NCBI RefSeq assembly: GCF_047948215.1
Contig: NC_134457.1
Coordinates: forward strand, 15,474,626-15,538,625
DNA from: Lycorma delicatula
Lineage: Eukaryota; Arthropoda; Insecta; Hemiptera; Fulgoridae
Reading direction: 5' to 3'
Length of the DNA stretch: 64,000 nucleotides
Positions within the stretch are counted from its first letter, which is position 1. Every line of letters starts with the position of its first letter. A program made the position numbers and the translations under genes. The notes under the pieces were generated by a model. That model made no database searches. It saw nothing but the letters and a program-made list of their open reading frames with translations, and was not told the DNA's origin. Below are positions 52,523-61,592 of this stretch, one piece after another.

Positions 52523-53446
52523 ATGAACGTCAAGACGTCAATAGCTAAAGAGCTCCATCGACAGGCGCGTCGAAACTACCCCAAGAGACGCGTTGAACTT
52601 AAAGGTATTTCAGACCTATATCAAGCTGACCTTGTTGAGATGATACCGTATGCTAAATCGAACAAAGGTTATCGTTACATACTGACGATGATAAATTGTT
52701 TGTCTAAACTAGCATTTGCCGTACCGATTAAAACCAAAACTGGTACGGAGATCGCTAAAGCCCTCAAACCCATATTGGATAAACACAAGATGCGACATTT
52801 TCAAACCGATTTGGGTAAAGAGTTCTACAATCCGTCGGTTAAACGACTCTTACAGTCGTACAATATAAATCACTATTCCACACATTCGGATAAAAAAGCG
52901 TCGATAGTCGAACGATTTAATCGAACACTGAAAACGATGATGTGGACAAAATTTACCGAACAAGGAACCTACAGGTGGTTAGAATTACTACCGAAATTGA
53001 TCGCAAAATACAATACCAGTCACCGCACTATCGGAATGAAACCGAAAGATGTAAATAAGCGAAACCAAGCCGCTGTTTTACAGCGGTTAAATACGGTACT
53101 CTATCGAAAACCTACTTTACCGAAATACAATGTCGGCGACCGAGTGCGTATAAGCAAATTTAAAAAGACATTCGCCAAAGGATATCTACCGAATTGGACG
53201 AATGAAATATTTATCGTACATAAGGTACATGATAATACGCGTCCGTGTACTTACACGTTGATCGATGATCACGGTGAGGTGGTGAGCGGTAAATTTTACG
53301 CTGAAGAGCTCACTAAAACCAACGTTACAAATAATGTGTATTTAGTCGAGAAAGTCTTCCGAAGAAAAGGCGATAGGCTATTTGTAAAGTGGCAAGGGTT
53401 TGATGGAAAACACAACAGTTGGATACATAAGGCGGATTTGGTGTAG
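52523..53446 (+). CDS. Polinton integrase (DDE, with C-terminal chromodomain)
   Basis: 307 residues from ATG 52523. Catalytic triad candidates are Asp 36 (QADLVEM), Asp ~95 (QTDLGKEF) and Glu ~130 (SIVERFNR), with the retroviral-type spacing. A YNVGDRVRIS segment at ~205 corresponds to the C-terminal SH3-like domain, and residues ~268-307 form a chromodomain (YLVEKVF, VKWQGF, SWIHKADL). This combination is the hallmark of Polinton/Maverick integrases, which insert the linear element into host chromatin. The N-terminal zinc-binding region usual in the family is not evident, so the protein may start short. The frame is intact. Confidence 0.93.
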   Translation: MNVKTSIAKELHRQARRNYPKRRVELKGISDLYQADLVEMIPYAKSNKGYRYILTMINCLSKLAFAVPIKTKTGTEIAKALKPILDKHKMRHFQTDLGKEFYNPSVKRLLQSYNINHYSTHSDKKASIVERFNRTLKTMMWTKFTEQGTYRWLELLPKLIAKYNTSHRTIGMKPKDVNKRNQAAVLQRLNTVLYRKPTLPKYNVGDRVRISKFKKTFAKGYLPNWTNEIFIVHKVHDNTRPCTYTLIDDHGEVVSGKFYAEELTKTNVTNNVYLVEKVFRRKGDRLFVKWQGFDGKHNSWIHKADLV

Positions 53447-53454
53447 TGAATCGA

Positions 53455-53460
53455 TCAGTC
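53455..53460 (+). promoter_or_regulatory. Initiator-like motif TCAGTC before the ATPase gene
   Basis: TCAGTC ends 6 nt before the ATG at 53467. It matches the arthropod initiator consensus TCA(G/T)T(C/T), which recurs in front of many genes of this element. Confidence 0.5.
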
Positions 53461-53466
53461 ATAAAC

Positions 53467-54160
53467 ATGAAGTTGGAACGTCAACAGGTCGGTAATATCA
53501 CGCTAGAAAACTTCGATGATTATACAGGAGCCGGGTGTGGAGAGGGAAAAAGGTCTCGTCATGGACCTCTTCTACCGAATACAATCAGATGTTTTATCTG
53601 CGGACCGTCTGATTGCGGAAAAACGAATGTCCTATTCAACTTGCTGTTCTCACCGGTCGGTTTACGATTCAGAAATATTTATGTGTTTTCCAAATCGCTG
53701 TACCAACCGAAATATAAGTTTCTAGAACATGTCATGACCGGTGTTTTGGAAATCGGCTATTTTGCCTATTCTGAAAACGATCATGTAATGGCACCTGACG
53801 AAGCGGAACCGAACTCGATAATGATTTTCGACGATGTAGCTTGCGAAAAGCAACATAATATTCGCAAATACTTTGCAATGGGACGACACAACAACATCGA
53901 TAGCTTTTATTTGACACAGACATATTCCAATGCCGGGAAGCACCTTGTACGGGACAACGCAAATCTGCTTCTTATATTCAAACAAGATGACCTCAACTTA
54001 CATCACATATATCAAGATCATGTAAATACCGATATGAAATTCGATCGGTTTAAAAGTCTGTGCGGTGTTGCATGGGGAAAACGACATGGATAAGGAGAGT
54101 GATATCAACGGTGGACGGTATAGAGTAGGCTTTGATGTTTTTGTAAAAGAGATCAGTTGA
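53467..54160 (+). pseudogene. DNA-packaging ATPase (FtsK/HerA-like, A32 type), frameshifted near the C terminus
   Basis: ATG 53467 (MKLERQQ) follows the integrase stop by 20 nt. Walker A is GPSDCGKT at about 53608-53630 and Walker B is SIMIFDDV at about 53817-53840, with a sensor-like YLTQTYSN near 53910. This family pumps viral DNA into preformed capsids. The first frame stops at 54093, but the family's typical C-terminal text (NGGRYRVGFD) is found in the next register up to TGA 54160, so one base was gained or lost near 54085. Catalytic parts are unaffected by the lesion. Confidence 0.88.
54153..54158 (+). promoter_or_regulatory. Initiator-like motif TCAGTT before the 52-aa gene
   Basis: TCAGTT overlaps the end of the ATPase gene and ends 14 nt before ATG 54173. 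Confidence 0.4.
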
Positions 54161-54172
54161 TCGTCGGTAACA

Positions 54173-54331
54173 ATGGCAAGCATACACACTTACGAGGACT
54201 GTATACCGTACGCTAACGCGATACATTTTAGACAAAAGCCGCAAAACAACTTGTGTTCCAAATATTTTAGCGCCCGTCAGAAGTTTTGCGGCAACTACGT
54301 TTGTCGCAAAGTGAATTACTGTGAAAATTAA
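54173..54331 (+). CDS. Cys-rich small protein (52 aa)
   Basis: ATG 54173 (MASIHTYEDC) to TAA 54331, with five cysteines at residues 10, 28, 39, 44 and 50 and a basic middle. It is preceded by an initiator-like motif and fills the gap between ATPase and the next gene. No signal peptide. No family recognised; the cysteine pattern could bind zinc. Confidence 0.45.
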   Translation: MASIHTYEDCIPYANAIHFRQKPQNNLCSKYFSARQKFCGNYVCRKVNYCEN

Positions 54332-54361
54332 GACCGACGTTGTTGGCGACATGTAAAAAGA

Positions 54362-55379
54362 ATGAATCGTGACTATCCGTTGGTCGTACTGTTGATGATT
54401 ACTAGCGAAGGTAAGATTTTCAATAAGCGTATATGGTTAAAATTTTTAGAAGAATGCGACAAGTACGAGATGCCTATCGAACTGGTGATTTACGTTAAAA
54501 ACATGTTCAACACAACAGTCCGACACGGATGGAACTTTATTTCAAGATTTAGACCCTCTCCGCTCGTGTACAAAAAGCCTTTATTGGAACTTCGAAACCG
54601 TCATGCGTCTATGGACTATACAAACGTTTACATGCACATGTTGGAATACGGTAGTCGCCTAGAAGGAGCGAGATGCTGTATAGTGATCACGGAACGAACT
54701 ATTCCGATAAGATCGTCCAAGACGTTGTACCGCTTAGCGTTATCATACGGTAGAAAATGTTTTGTGGACACGGCTTACGGAGTACAATTTACCGACCAAG
54801 TACCGGAAACATTACCGATAAGACGAGGAGGATTACCGTTTGACATCGTAAACAACAGGGCGCAGGCGCTCTTTTCTGGCGAATTTGAATTAAGAAGCGC
54901 TACCTACGTTGCGATTATACGCAGATTCGTTCGGATTGAAGTACAACGAACGACGCGAACTGTTTGAAATCCAAAACGAAGACCTGCTGCGAAAGTGGTG
55001 CGAATATGCAGGAGCGAAACCGGACGAATTTTGGTTGTTGAATAGCTATCTGTTGCATTTACATTCGGAAGGTGACCGTCATCCGATCAGACGACTTTCC
55101 ACACGGTACTTGACAAAGGTACCACAACGCGATCACTCAACCGTTGTGGATATTCCGCTGTGGGATGAAAATGTAAAAAGAGCAATCGTCTTTAAAGACA
55201 CATGCACGAAACTCATGATACCGTCTATCGATCAGGGTGTGACACAATATTACCGCGAATTGTGCAATACCAATCGTCGTCCGGTGAGAATGAATGTTTC
55301 GTTAATCGATGTTATACGTTTCCTACGCAGAACCAAAAAACATGCAGTGTTCTTTAGATCGGTGGAACTAGGATGGTGA
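54362..55379 (+). pseudogene. Conserved Polinton-type protein, possibly glycosyltransferase-like, frameshifted
   Basis: ATG 54362 (MNRDYPLVVL). The first frame (to about 54905) and the second (to 55379) are two halves of one protein of about 335 codons, with a one-base lesion near 54900. The N-terminal half has LVIYVKN, WNFISRF and CCIVITERTIPIRS, which faintly resemble the core-2/I-branching glycosyltransferase family (GT14), whose members have an LSESCIPL segment in this position. The C-terminal half (WCEYAGAKPDEFWLLNSYLL) has no recognised motif. The glycosyltransferase suggestion is weak and needs structure comparison. Confidence 0.4.
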
Positions 55380-55399
55380 TGTGATCGACTGTTTTCCGA

Positions 55400-55405
55400 T
55401 CATTC
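55400..55405 (+). promoter_or_regulatory. Initiator-like motif TCATTC before the DUF8207-type gene
   Basis: TCATTC ends 9 nt before ATG 55415 and fits TCA(G/T)T(C/T). Confidence 0.45.
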
Positions 55406-55414
55406 GTAACCACG

Positions 55415-56386
55415 ATGTCGAACAAGAACGAGGTCGATATGCCATCCTCGTTGTCGTCGTCTGCGAAGTTGGTAATGGAAATCGATAGAATACGAGATTC
55501 GATTAAACGAAAACATCGCGCTATTACGCAAGGAATAACGGAATCGGAACAAGTTATTGAAAAGCAATTTAAGCCTATTGTCGAACCGTTCCGAGAACTT
55601 AATCAATCGTTTAAACAAAAGTACGATGTTAAAAAAGAACAAGAAGAGAATGCAAATGGAGTGGTTGAAAAAAAGGAGGAGGTGGTGGAAGAGACACCGA
55701 CAGTTATGAGAAGACTCTTTAAAACACCGACGTCGGAAAAACAGTTTGTGAAACCTGTAGACCCGTTGACACCGAAAACGATGGGGTTTCGTGCAAAAAA
55801 TTTCTTGAATCTTACCGTAACGGATAAAGGTAAAAAAATAGACAACGTCTACGGAGTTAAAAACATTGACGATCAATGGATGATCGGTACAAAACCACTC
55901 CAGTTCAAAGGAAATAAAATAGTTATCGACAACAAAACGTATAGCGGTTCCAAAGGTTTATATGAATTGATTTTTTTGAATGAACCTGTAGATTATACAA
56001 ACAAAGATTTAAATAACTATAAGAAAATATTAGAAACTACTGAGGCGCATAAAAGTCCAAATACCGGTCGCATAATTTCCAGTCGATCGTTAAAGTACAA
56101 GAATATTATCAAAAGACTGTTTCCTCGTACGCACCTTTCGTCGGAAAGCGGTCATGACGACGAAAGTCCAATAACCGGATCGGGTCTGTTGATGAGAGCG
56201 AAGAAAACGGTTAGACCGGATTACGTTTACTGGGACGATCCGAACGAACTGTGCGATAGACTGCGACTTTTATTGGCTTCGAAACGTGCAGGTCATACTG
56301 GTCATAATAACGAAATCGTGTCCAATGTAGAAGAATTGCAAGAAAGTGGATACATAAAAGAGGGTAGAGGAAACATTTTATTTTAA
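55415..56386 (+). CDS. Conserved Polinton protein of the DUF8207 type (323 aa)
   Basis: ATG 55415 (MSNKNEVDMP). The N-terminal ~110 residues are charged and probably coiled-coil (EQVIEKQFKPI, KKEQEENANG). The middle has YGVKNIDDQWMIG, YSGSKGLYELIF and NYKKILETTEAHKS. The C terminus has WDDPNELCDRLRLLLASK and AGHTGHNNEI. These blocks recur in a family common in insect Polinton clusters; as far as I recall it is catalogued as DUF8207. Intact. Probably a virion or core component given its place before fibre, pX and protease genes, but its function is not known. Confidence 0.75.
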   Translation: MSNKNEVDMPSSLSSSAKLVMEIDRIRDSIKRKHRAITQGITESEQVIEKQFKPIVEPFRELNQSFKQKYDVKKEQEENANGVVEKKEEVVEETPTVMRRLFKTPTSEKQFVKPVDPLTPKTMGFRAKNFLNLTVTDKGKKIDNVYGVKNIDDQWMIGTKPLQFKGNKIVIDNKTYSGSKGLYELIFLNEPVDYTNKDLNNYKKILETTEAHKSPNTGRIISSRSLKYKNIIKRLFPRTHLSSESGHDDESPITGSGLLMRAKKTVRPDYVYWDDPNELCDRLRLLLASKRAGHTGHNNEIVSNVEELQESGYIKEGRGNILF

Positions 56387-56392
56387 TCAGTC
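56387..56392 (+). promoter_or_regulatory. Initiator-like motif TCAGTC before the fibre-like gene
   Basis: TCAGTC directly after the preceding TAA, ending 5 nt before ATG 56398. Confidence 0.5.
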
Positions 56393-56397
56393 TAAAG

Positions 56398-57495
56398 ATG
56401 AGTATCGACAAGTTCGGACGTTTTCGTGGAGGAGCGATCGGTAACAGACCACCACCTACGCGGGTTATCGAAACGTTTGATAAAACCACCGATGGAAATT
56501 ACAATATTAGAAAACGGAGGTTGTGCAACGTGTGATGTCCGATAGAGGATGATGATGCTACCACTTTCGGTTTTACGAACAAGATTTACGTAAAGCAAAG
56601 CGATTTGGTAAATCGATACATACCTTCAATCAACAACAACAACAACGACGACGAAATTTCCTTTTCAAATAAGCGTTTGTGTGATGTTGGTGAACCTATC
56701 GAAAAAAGCGATGCCGTAAACCTCAAATATTTATATAACAACCTCTTTGGTGAAAAGAATATTATTGATATGAAAGGAAGCGTCCTTATGAATTCTGGTG
56801 AGGCGATAAGAGCAAAGGATCTTGTCACAAGGTGGTATGTTGATCAAAAGGAGTTTCGTGTAAAAAAAGATATCGATGATAGGTGTTTGTTTAGGAAAGA
56901 TGGAATAGTAGATGTGAAAGGAAGTGTTGTTACCAACGCTAGAACTCCAGTAGAGTCATCAGATCTAACTACAAAAGAATACGTTGTGGAATGTCTGTTC
57001 AGATTTTACAGATTGATAATGGAGTATGTAGAGGATGAACTTCCTAATTATCCGAATTATCATAATGTTGATCGAGACGTTTTTATGCAACTTTTAGACA
57101 AAGTCAGTGTGCCAAACAAACAACAGTCTAAACAAGCTTCAGATAATGTTAAAGTGGAGTTACAAAAAGACCAGCCGGACACAGATCTAGAAAGACGCAT
57201 TGAAGATAAGGAGAAGGAGGATCTGACTAAGAATGAGGTTCGTCTACCAATCACAGATACAACAAAGGAGGACGTGAATAAAAATATGATACACCCTCCG
57301 ATCTCGGATTCAAAAACAGATACGACGAATGAAGATGTGTACAAAAATATGATACGCCCTCCGATCACGGATTCAGCAACGAAAGAAGATGTGTACAAAA
57401 ATATGATACACCCTCCGATCTCGGATTCAAACAAAGATGCGTCGAAGAAGAAGGAGGATGTTATTATAAGACCACCGATCACGGAACCAATGTAA
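56398..57495 (+). pseudogene. Fibre-like repeat protein with one in-frame stop
   Basis: ATG 56398 (MSIDKFGRFRGG) to TAA 57495 in one frame, interrupted only by TGA at 56533-56535. Residues before and after the stop belong to the same repeat type: KRRLCNV before it, NKRLCDVGEPIEKSDAVN at ~56670, then MNSGEAIRAKDL and TNARTPVESSDLTTKEYV. Repeats of the form 'N(V/A)..P....D...K.YV' are familiar from phage tail-fibre shafts, so a trimeric attachment fibre is plausible. The C-terminal ~80 residues contain four units of about 22 residues around EDVYKNMI(H/R)PPI(S/T)DS (57255-57495). The stop may be a real mutation, a sequencing error or readthrough. Confidence 0.55.
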
Positions 57496-57535
57496 GATGG
57501 TGGAACATTGTAAATGGGTTCATTGTCTATCCGAC

Positions 57536-58190
57536 ATGGCAAGAGTGAGGAGGTCAAAACGTTCTCCTGTTCGAAAGGGTAAGGTGAGAAGATCTAAACG
57601 AATAGCCAGTCTTAAACGAGGCGGAGGACTGTTAACATCTCTAACGACAGGGGCTGCTGGTGTGTTAGGATCGGTTATATCGGTGATAAGGCATTAAAAG
57701 GTGTCAAAAAGGTTGTGGGTAAAGTTTTAAACAAAGGAGTCGATTTATTGCCGGTAGAGCTACATATTCCGGGCTATCAGTACTGCGGACCGGGAACGAA
57801 TTTAAAAAAACGATTAAAGAGAGGTGACCCTGGTGTAAACAAGTTGGACGCGGCTTGTAAAGAACACGATATCGCATACGCTACGTACAGTGACAACGAA
57901 AACAGAGCGGTTGCGGATCGTAGATTAGCCGATAGCGCTTGGGAAAGAGTTAAAGCTAAGGATTCGAGCATCGCAGAAAAGGCTACCGCATTAGCGGTTA
58001 CAAACGCGATGAAGTTGAAAGCAAAGTTCGGCGGTGGAAGAGTAAGAAGACGAAGAAGACGATCAAAAAGAACTAATATAAAACGTCTTGTTGAAATGAT
58101 GAAAAGAAAAGCAAGCACTGCAGGACAGGGATTATACCTTAAACCCTACCCTTTGACCGGTTCGGGGATTGGTGGTAAAAAAAACGCCAA
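57536..58190 (+). pseudogene. pX-like core / phospholipase A2 domain protein, frameshifted
   Basis: ATG 57536 (MARVRRSKRSPVRK) begins a very basic N-terminal region followed by a hydrophobic Gly/Ala/Val stretch, like adenovirus core peptide pX. The frame stops at 57697. The continuation is in the next register from about 57690, with no ATG of its own: LHIPGYQYCGPGT (calcium-loop YCGPGT) and AACKEHDIAY (catalytic His-Asp), as in parvovirus VP1-type phospholipase A2. An Arg-rich tract (VRRRRRRSKR) and a GLYLKPYPL segment follow. One base is lost or gained near 57685. In Polintons this protein is a minor virion component. The frame continues nominally to 58356, but beyond about 58190 it overlaps the protease. 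Confidence 0.78.
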
Positions 58191-58609
58191 CGACGTCGTC
58201 GTCGTCGTCGTCGTCGTTGTCATCGTCTCCAATAAAGGGAATACCAGTGCGACCGCTATCGAATATAGAACTGATATGGTACGCCAGAAAACTAAATATA
58301 CCCGATTTTCGAGGAGTCTTTATGTTGGACGCATTACCCAAAAAACCAAAGACTAACGAGTCTGCGATAGTTAATCTTGATCGCAGTACCGGTCATGGTA
58401 CACACTGGGTATGTTATAGAAAACGTAGACGGATGGTGGACTATTTTGATAGTTTCGGTAATCTTCGTCCACCTAACGAATTGGTGCGTTATTTTCCATC
58501 CGATGCGATTATAAATTTGAATTATAAAAGCAGGCAGACTGTAAACACGGTTATCTGTGGACATTTATGTCTCGAATTTCTCAGTCGTGATTCGTCAGTC
58601 TACAGGTAA
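58169..58609 (+). CDS. Adenain-like cysteine protease (maturation protease)
   Basis: Catalytic residues can be seen in order: His in GHGTHWVCY (about 58395), Asp in DYFDSFG (about 58440) and Cys in CGHLCLEFL (about 58557-58580). The core ILDFRG-like text (LNIPDFRGVFM) at ~58300 is typical of the Polinton protease, which resembles adenovirus protease and cleaves capsid precursors. No ATG lies upstream of the core in this frame; it opens near 58169 inside the end of the phospholipase ORF, just before a GTC repeat. Either it is made as a fusion with the preceding protein and the frame has been lost by an indel in the repeat, or a later start is used. Confidence is high for the domain, low for the start. 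Confidence 0.82.
   Translation: MVVKKTPTTSSSSSSSLSSSPIKGIPVRPLSNIELIWYARKLNIPDFRGVFMLDALPKKPKTNESAIVNLDRSTGHGTHWVCYRKRRRMVDYFDSFGNLRPPNELVRYFPSDAIINLNYKSRQTVNTVICGHLCLEFLSRDSSVYR
58195..58215 (+). repeat. (GTC)7 microsatellite at the phospholipase/protease boundary
   Basis: Seven perfect GTC units with imperfect units on both sides (58191-58232). In the protease frame this encodes a serine run; in the phospholipase frame, a valine run. Just upstream is a run of eight A (58177-58184). Both are sites where an indel could explain the frame change. Confidence 0.85.
58595..58600 (+). promoter_or_regulatory. Initiator-like motif TCAGTC before the penton gene
   Basis: TCAGTC ends 11 nt before ATG 58612; a second TCAGTC lies at 58581-58586. 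Both lie inside the end of the protease gene. Confidence 0.45.
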
Positions 58610-58611
58610 AC

Positions 58612-59319
58612 ATGTTCTGTATAAGTGGAAATACGTCGTTATTAAACGCTACGATCTTCCCACCATTGGATTTGTCTAATGGTGAATGGGAATTGGCCTT
58701 GATAAACCTAACCACATATAACTCGATTCCGAATGTCGAAGAGGGAATCAACAACACAATTATTGTCGTTCCAAAGAAACCTAAAAAAACAATTAAACTG
58801 ACGCTTTTGACCGGATCGTACGAGTTGGACGATATCGCTAAACGATTGAGCGATGAACTCAAAGACAAACACCAAATAGATTTACTTATGCGACCGAATA
58901 ACAATACGTTAAAATGCGAACTTAAATGCAACGCTCTGATCGATCTGACGTCAAAAGATAGTCTGGCACCGTTGTTGGGGTTTGAAAAAACAAATCTAGC
59001 GGCGGATATATGGCACGAGTCATCGAAGCCGGTTGCCATTAACAACGTGAACACCGTACGAGTCGAATGCAATCTTATACGAGGCTCTTATACGAACGGA
59101 TCAGAAGGACACGTGTTGCATGAATTTACTCTAAGCTTTCCGCCTGGTTTCAAAATAATCGATTCGCCAAAGAATATAATATATCTACCGGTGAATACAA
59201 AGAACTTAGACGAGATCGCTATAAAGTTTACCGATCAGGACGGAAAACTTATAAATTTCCGCGGTGAAACCATAACGGTGAGACTGCATTTACAAAGGAA
59301 AACCAACCGATGGGGTTAA
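58612..59319 (+). CDS. Minor capsid (penton-like) protein, Polinton B
   Basis: A 235-residue intact ORF from ATG 58612 (MFCISGNTSL), 2 nt after the protease stop. The N-terminal ~70 residues (FPPLDLSNGEWELALINL, TYNSIPNVE) and C-terminal ~60 residues (KNIIYLPVNTKN, ETITVRLHLQRK) are typical of the single-jelly-roll minor capsid protein of Polintons/adintoviruses. Its end is paralogous to the partial gene at 1-231. It forms the five-fold vertices in related viruses; that role is inferred. Confidence 0.8.
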   Translation: MFCISGNTSLLNATIFPPLDLSNGEWELALINLTTYNSIPNVEEGINNTIIVVPKKPKKTIKLTLLTGSYELDDIAKRLSDELKDKHQIDLLMRPNNNTLKCELKCNALIDLTSKDSLAPLLGFEKTNLAADIWHESSKPVAINNVNTVRVECNLIRGSYTNGSEGHVLHEFTLSFPPGFKIIDSPKNIIYLPVNTKNLDEIAIKFTDQDGKLINFRGETITVRLHLQRKTNRWG

Positions 59320-59483
59320 TATACAATAGCGGTGATAGTAGTAGCGAAACGTCACACACATCGATCAGTCGACGTGCAAACACCAAAGCGTTAACATCGC
59401 GTAACGTGTTGTTTCTTCGAAAACTTGGTTTTACAGTTTTGGTGAACCGTAATGGCAGGAGTGAATATGTTGGACGTCGGTGA
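59310..59483 (+). CDS. Small conserved ORF between penton and major capsid genes (57 aa), Polinton B
   Basis: ATG 59310 overlaps the penton stop, and TGA 59483 overlaps the major capsid start by 32 nt. It is the positional and sequence counterpart of 212-358 (LTSRNVLFLRKLGFTVL versus LTRENVRFLESLGFKVL). The N-terminal half is Ser/Thr-rich. Function unknown. Confidence 0.5.
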   Translation: MGLIYNSGDSSSETSHTSISRRANTKALTSRNVLFLRKLGFTVLVNRNGRSEYVGRR

Positions 59484-60664
59484 AAGTGTTTCGTTCGATA
59501 ATACGATCACACAGTACGAATATCATACCCATCTACCGTACGCTTCGTCGACTTACAACAACAACGTTGAAATCCGGACTCCGATACACCAAGATGTGTA
59601 TACGTTACCGCATAAAAGCTATTTGATGGTCGAAGGGAAGCTAACTACTAAGGCAGGTGATAACAAGGCAACTGAATCGTGGTTAACAAACAACGCGATA
59701 CCGTTTCTCTTTGAGGAGATACGATACGAGATAAACGGAGATGTGTCGCGTACAAAAGTTGGGAATAACAACAACGATAAAAAACATCTTATCGTTGCGT
59801 AAAAGCGAAGAAAATATTTTGGAAAATTTCGGGTGGAAGTTCAAAGCTACGGATAAATTCGATTTGGAAGAGCACACGGGAAGATTTTGTTTCTACGTAC
59901 CGCTGCGTATGCTGATGGGTTTCGCCGAAGACTACAAACACATAATATTGAACGTCAAACAAGAATTGGTCTTGCTTAGATCTTCCAGCGATGTGAACGC
60001 ATTAGTGTCTTCCAAAGAGGCACCTGATTCCAAGTTGAAAGTGACTAAGATAGCGTGGAAAATTCCGTATGTTCACGTTGCCGATACGATGCGATTGCAA
60101 TTGTTGAAGGTCGTAGAACGAGATAGACCGTTAGCGATTGCTTTTCGTACATGGCAGATCCACGAATATCCGGCTCTACCACAAACAAACATACATTCAT
60201 GGACGGTAAAAACGTGTGCGCAAACGGAGAAACCGAGATACGTGATATTCGGTTTACAGACGGACAGAAAAGATAAAGCTACAAAATCACTGACGCTCTT
60301 CGATATGTGCGAATTGGTAAACGTTCGTCTGTATTTGAATTCGCAATACTATCCGTATGACAGTCTACAGGGTGATGTGAATATGATGTATGAAATGTTT
60401 GCCAGCTTTCGGTCTGGTTATTACAACAAATCGGAGGACGAGTGTCCCGCTTACAGTTTGGCAGATTTCAAAGCCAGTGTACCATTAATAGTTATCGACT
60501 GTTCCCGTCAGAACGATTCGCTTAAAACAGGAACGGTAGATGTGCGTATCGATTTCGAGACCAAAAACAATATACCCCCCCAGACAACTGCCTACTGTCT
60601 CATTATACATGATAGCATCGTCACATACACTCCGCTTACGGGAATAGTGAAAAAGGTTATGTAA
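59452..60664 (+). pseudogene. Major capsid protein (double jelly roll), Polinton B, one frameshift
   Basis: ATG 59452 (MAGVNMLDVG) opens a frame that matches the Polinton A major capsid protein up to about residue 97. The rest of the match lies in the next register from about 59741 to 60664 (LLNVKQELVLLRSSS, WKIPYVHVADTMRL, DCSRQNDSLKTG). A single-base lesion lies near 59740. Total length would be close to the 408 residues of the intact copy. Whether the lesion is real or a sequencing error cannot be told here. Confidence 0.85.
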
Positions 60665-61254
60665 TGACGGAAACGTTTACATTTGATGATGAAAAAAAGA
60701 GAGGTGGGTACGATGTACGATCGGCATCACGATGGTGGTGGTGGTTGGTAACATTGGGAGTATTTAAAACAGGCTTATTGATCGGATTACTTGTGTCAGT
60801 ATTATTTAACATCTATCCGGTACCATGTCCGATTATGAAACCGATAAGATGTAAAATTATTTTTTCTTCGTCACAAACGTCGTCGGTACCGTTAATATGG
60901 TGTAATTCATCGTCTGTGGAAGCGTTGACTATTTTTTACAACACTACCGAATCATCATCTTCAAAAAACGTGTCTGCTGGCGTAGTTAGCAACAACACTA
61001 CATCATCACCTTCAGAAAAAGCAATAGTGTTACCAAAGGTAAACATCGACAAAACCGCATTGAAGAGGAAAACCATAGTGAATGTAAAATCATCATTACC
61101 TTCAGCGAAGACAACAGTGTTACCAAATGTAAACGCTACCAATATCTCATTACCTAACATAACGTTACATGCACATGATGATGATGACTCTGATGGTCCT
61201 CTAAAAGAGGATGAAGAAGAGGTGGAGGGGGTTACCCCCACCACTTCTACTTAA
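60664..61254 (+). CDS. Type II-like membrane protein, Ser/Thr/Asn-rich (196 aa)
   Basis: ATG 60664 lies immediately after the major capsid stop (ATGTAATGA). A charged N terminus of about 24 residues and a WWWW patch precede a membrane segment (VFKTGLLIGLLVSVLF, about residues 36-52). A Ser/Thr/Asn-rich outer region with many N-x-S/T sites follows (NTTESSS, NNTTSS, NVTN-like), containing two related units around PSEKAIVLPKVN and PSAKTTVLPNVN, and an acidic end (DDDDSD). It looks like a glycosylated single-pass membrane protein. No family recognised. Confidence 0.5.
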   Translation: MTETFTFDDEKKRGGYDVRSASRWWWWLVTLGVFKTGLLIGLLVSVLFNIYPVPCPIMKPIRCKIIFSSSQTSSVPLIWCNSSSVEALTIFYNTTESSSSKNVSAGVVSNNTTSSPSEKAIVLPKVNIDKTALKRKTIVNVKSSLPSAKTTVLPNVNATNISLPNITLHAHDDDDSDGPLKEDEEEVEGVTPTTST

Positions 61255-61285
61255 AAAAGGCTTAATCCGACAGCGCGCAAAAAAA

Positions 61286-61291
61286 TCAGTA
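61286..61291 (+). promoter_or_regulatory. Initiator-like motif TCAGTA before the 87-aa gene
   Basis: TCAGTA ends 17 nt before ATG 61309; the last base deviates from the consensus. Confidence 0.35.
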
Positions 61292-61308
61292 GTTGTTGAC
61301 CATCCGTC

Positions 61309-61572
61309 ATGGAAGGAGGATGTTCTTATTCGCCAGACGACGTTCAATCGTTTCTATTCATGAACGATAATACCGAACACCATCCGAAACCGACTGAGAA
61401 GGAGGTGAAATCGAAACCAACGAAGATTCGCAAAAAGAGAAATCCGCGTAAAAAATCTTATGATAAACCTGAACAGACGATCAAAAAGACCAAGACCAAT
61501 AAAAAGAAGAAGGCGGATAAGGGGGAGGAGGAGAACGAAGGGATATCCCCCACCAACATTGTAATTTCATAG
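61309..61572 (+). CDS. Lys-rich basic protein (87 aa)
   Basis: ATG 61309 (MEGGCSYSPD) to TAG 61572. Residues ~30-72 are strongly basic (KIRKKRNPRKKSYDK, KKTKTNKKKKADKG), ending in an acidic patch (EEENEG). A nucleic-acid-binding or nuclear protein is plausible. The end, SPTNIVIS, echoes the end of the preceding protein (VTPTTST), and both follow a GGGGG(A/T)-rich stretch, so part of one 3' end may be duplicated from the other. Confidence 0.45.
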   Translation: MEGGCSYSPDDVQSFLFMNDNTEHHPKPTEKEVKSKPTKIRKKRNPRKKSYDKPEQTIKKTKTNKKKKADKGEEENEGISPTNIVIS

Positions 61573-61592
61573 GTGGTTACATCTCTCCGTCC

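Noticed and set aside
58177..58185. Classical -1 frameshift heptamer A AAA AAC in the correct phase in the phospholipase ORF
   Set aside because: A -1 slip would enter the frame that is neither phospholipase nor protease; the protease needs +1. So this is not a working programmed -1 site for the protease.
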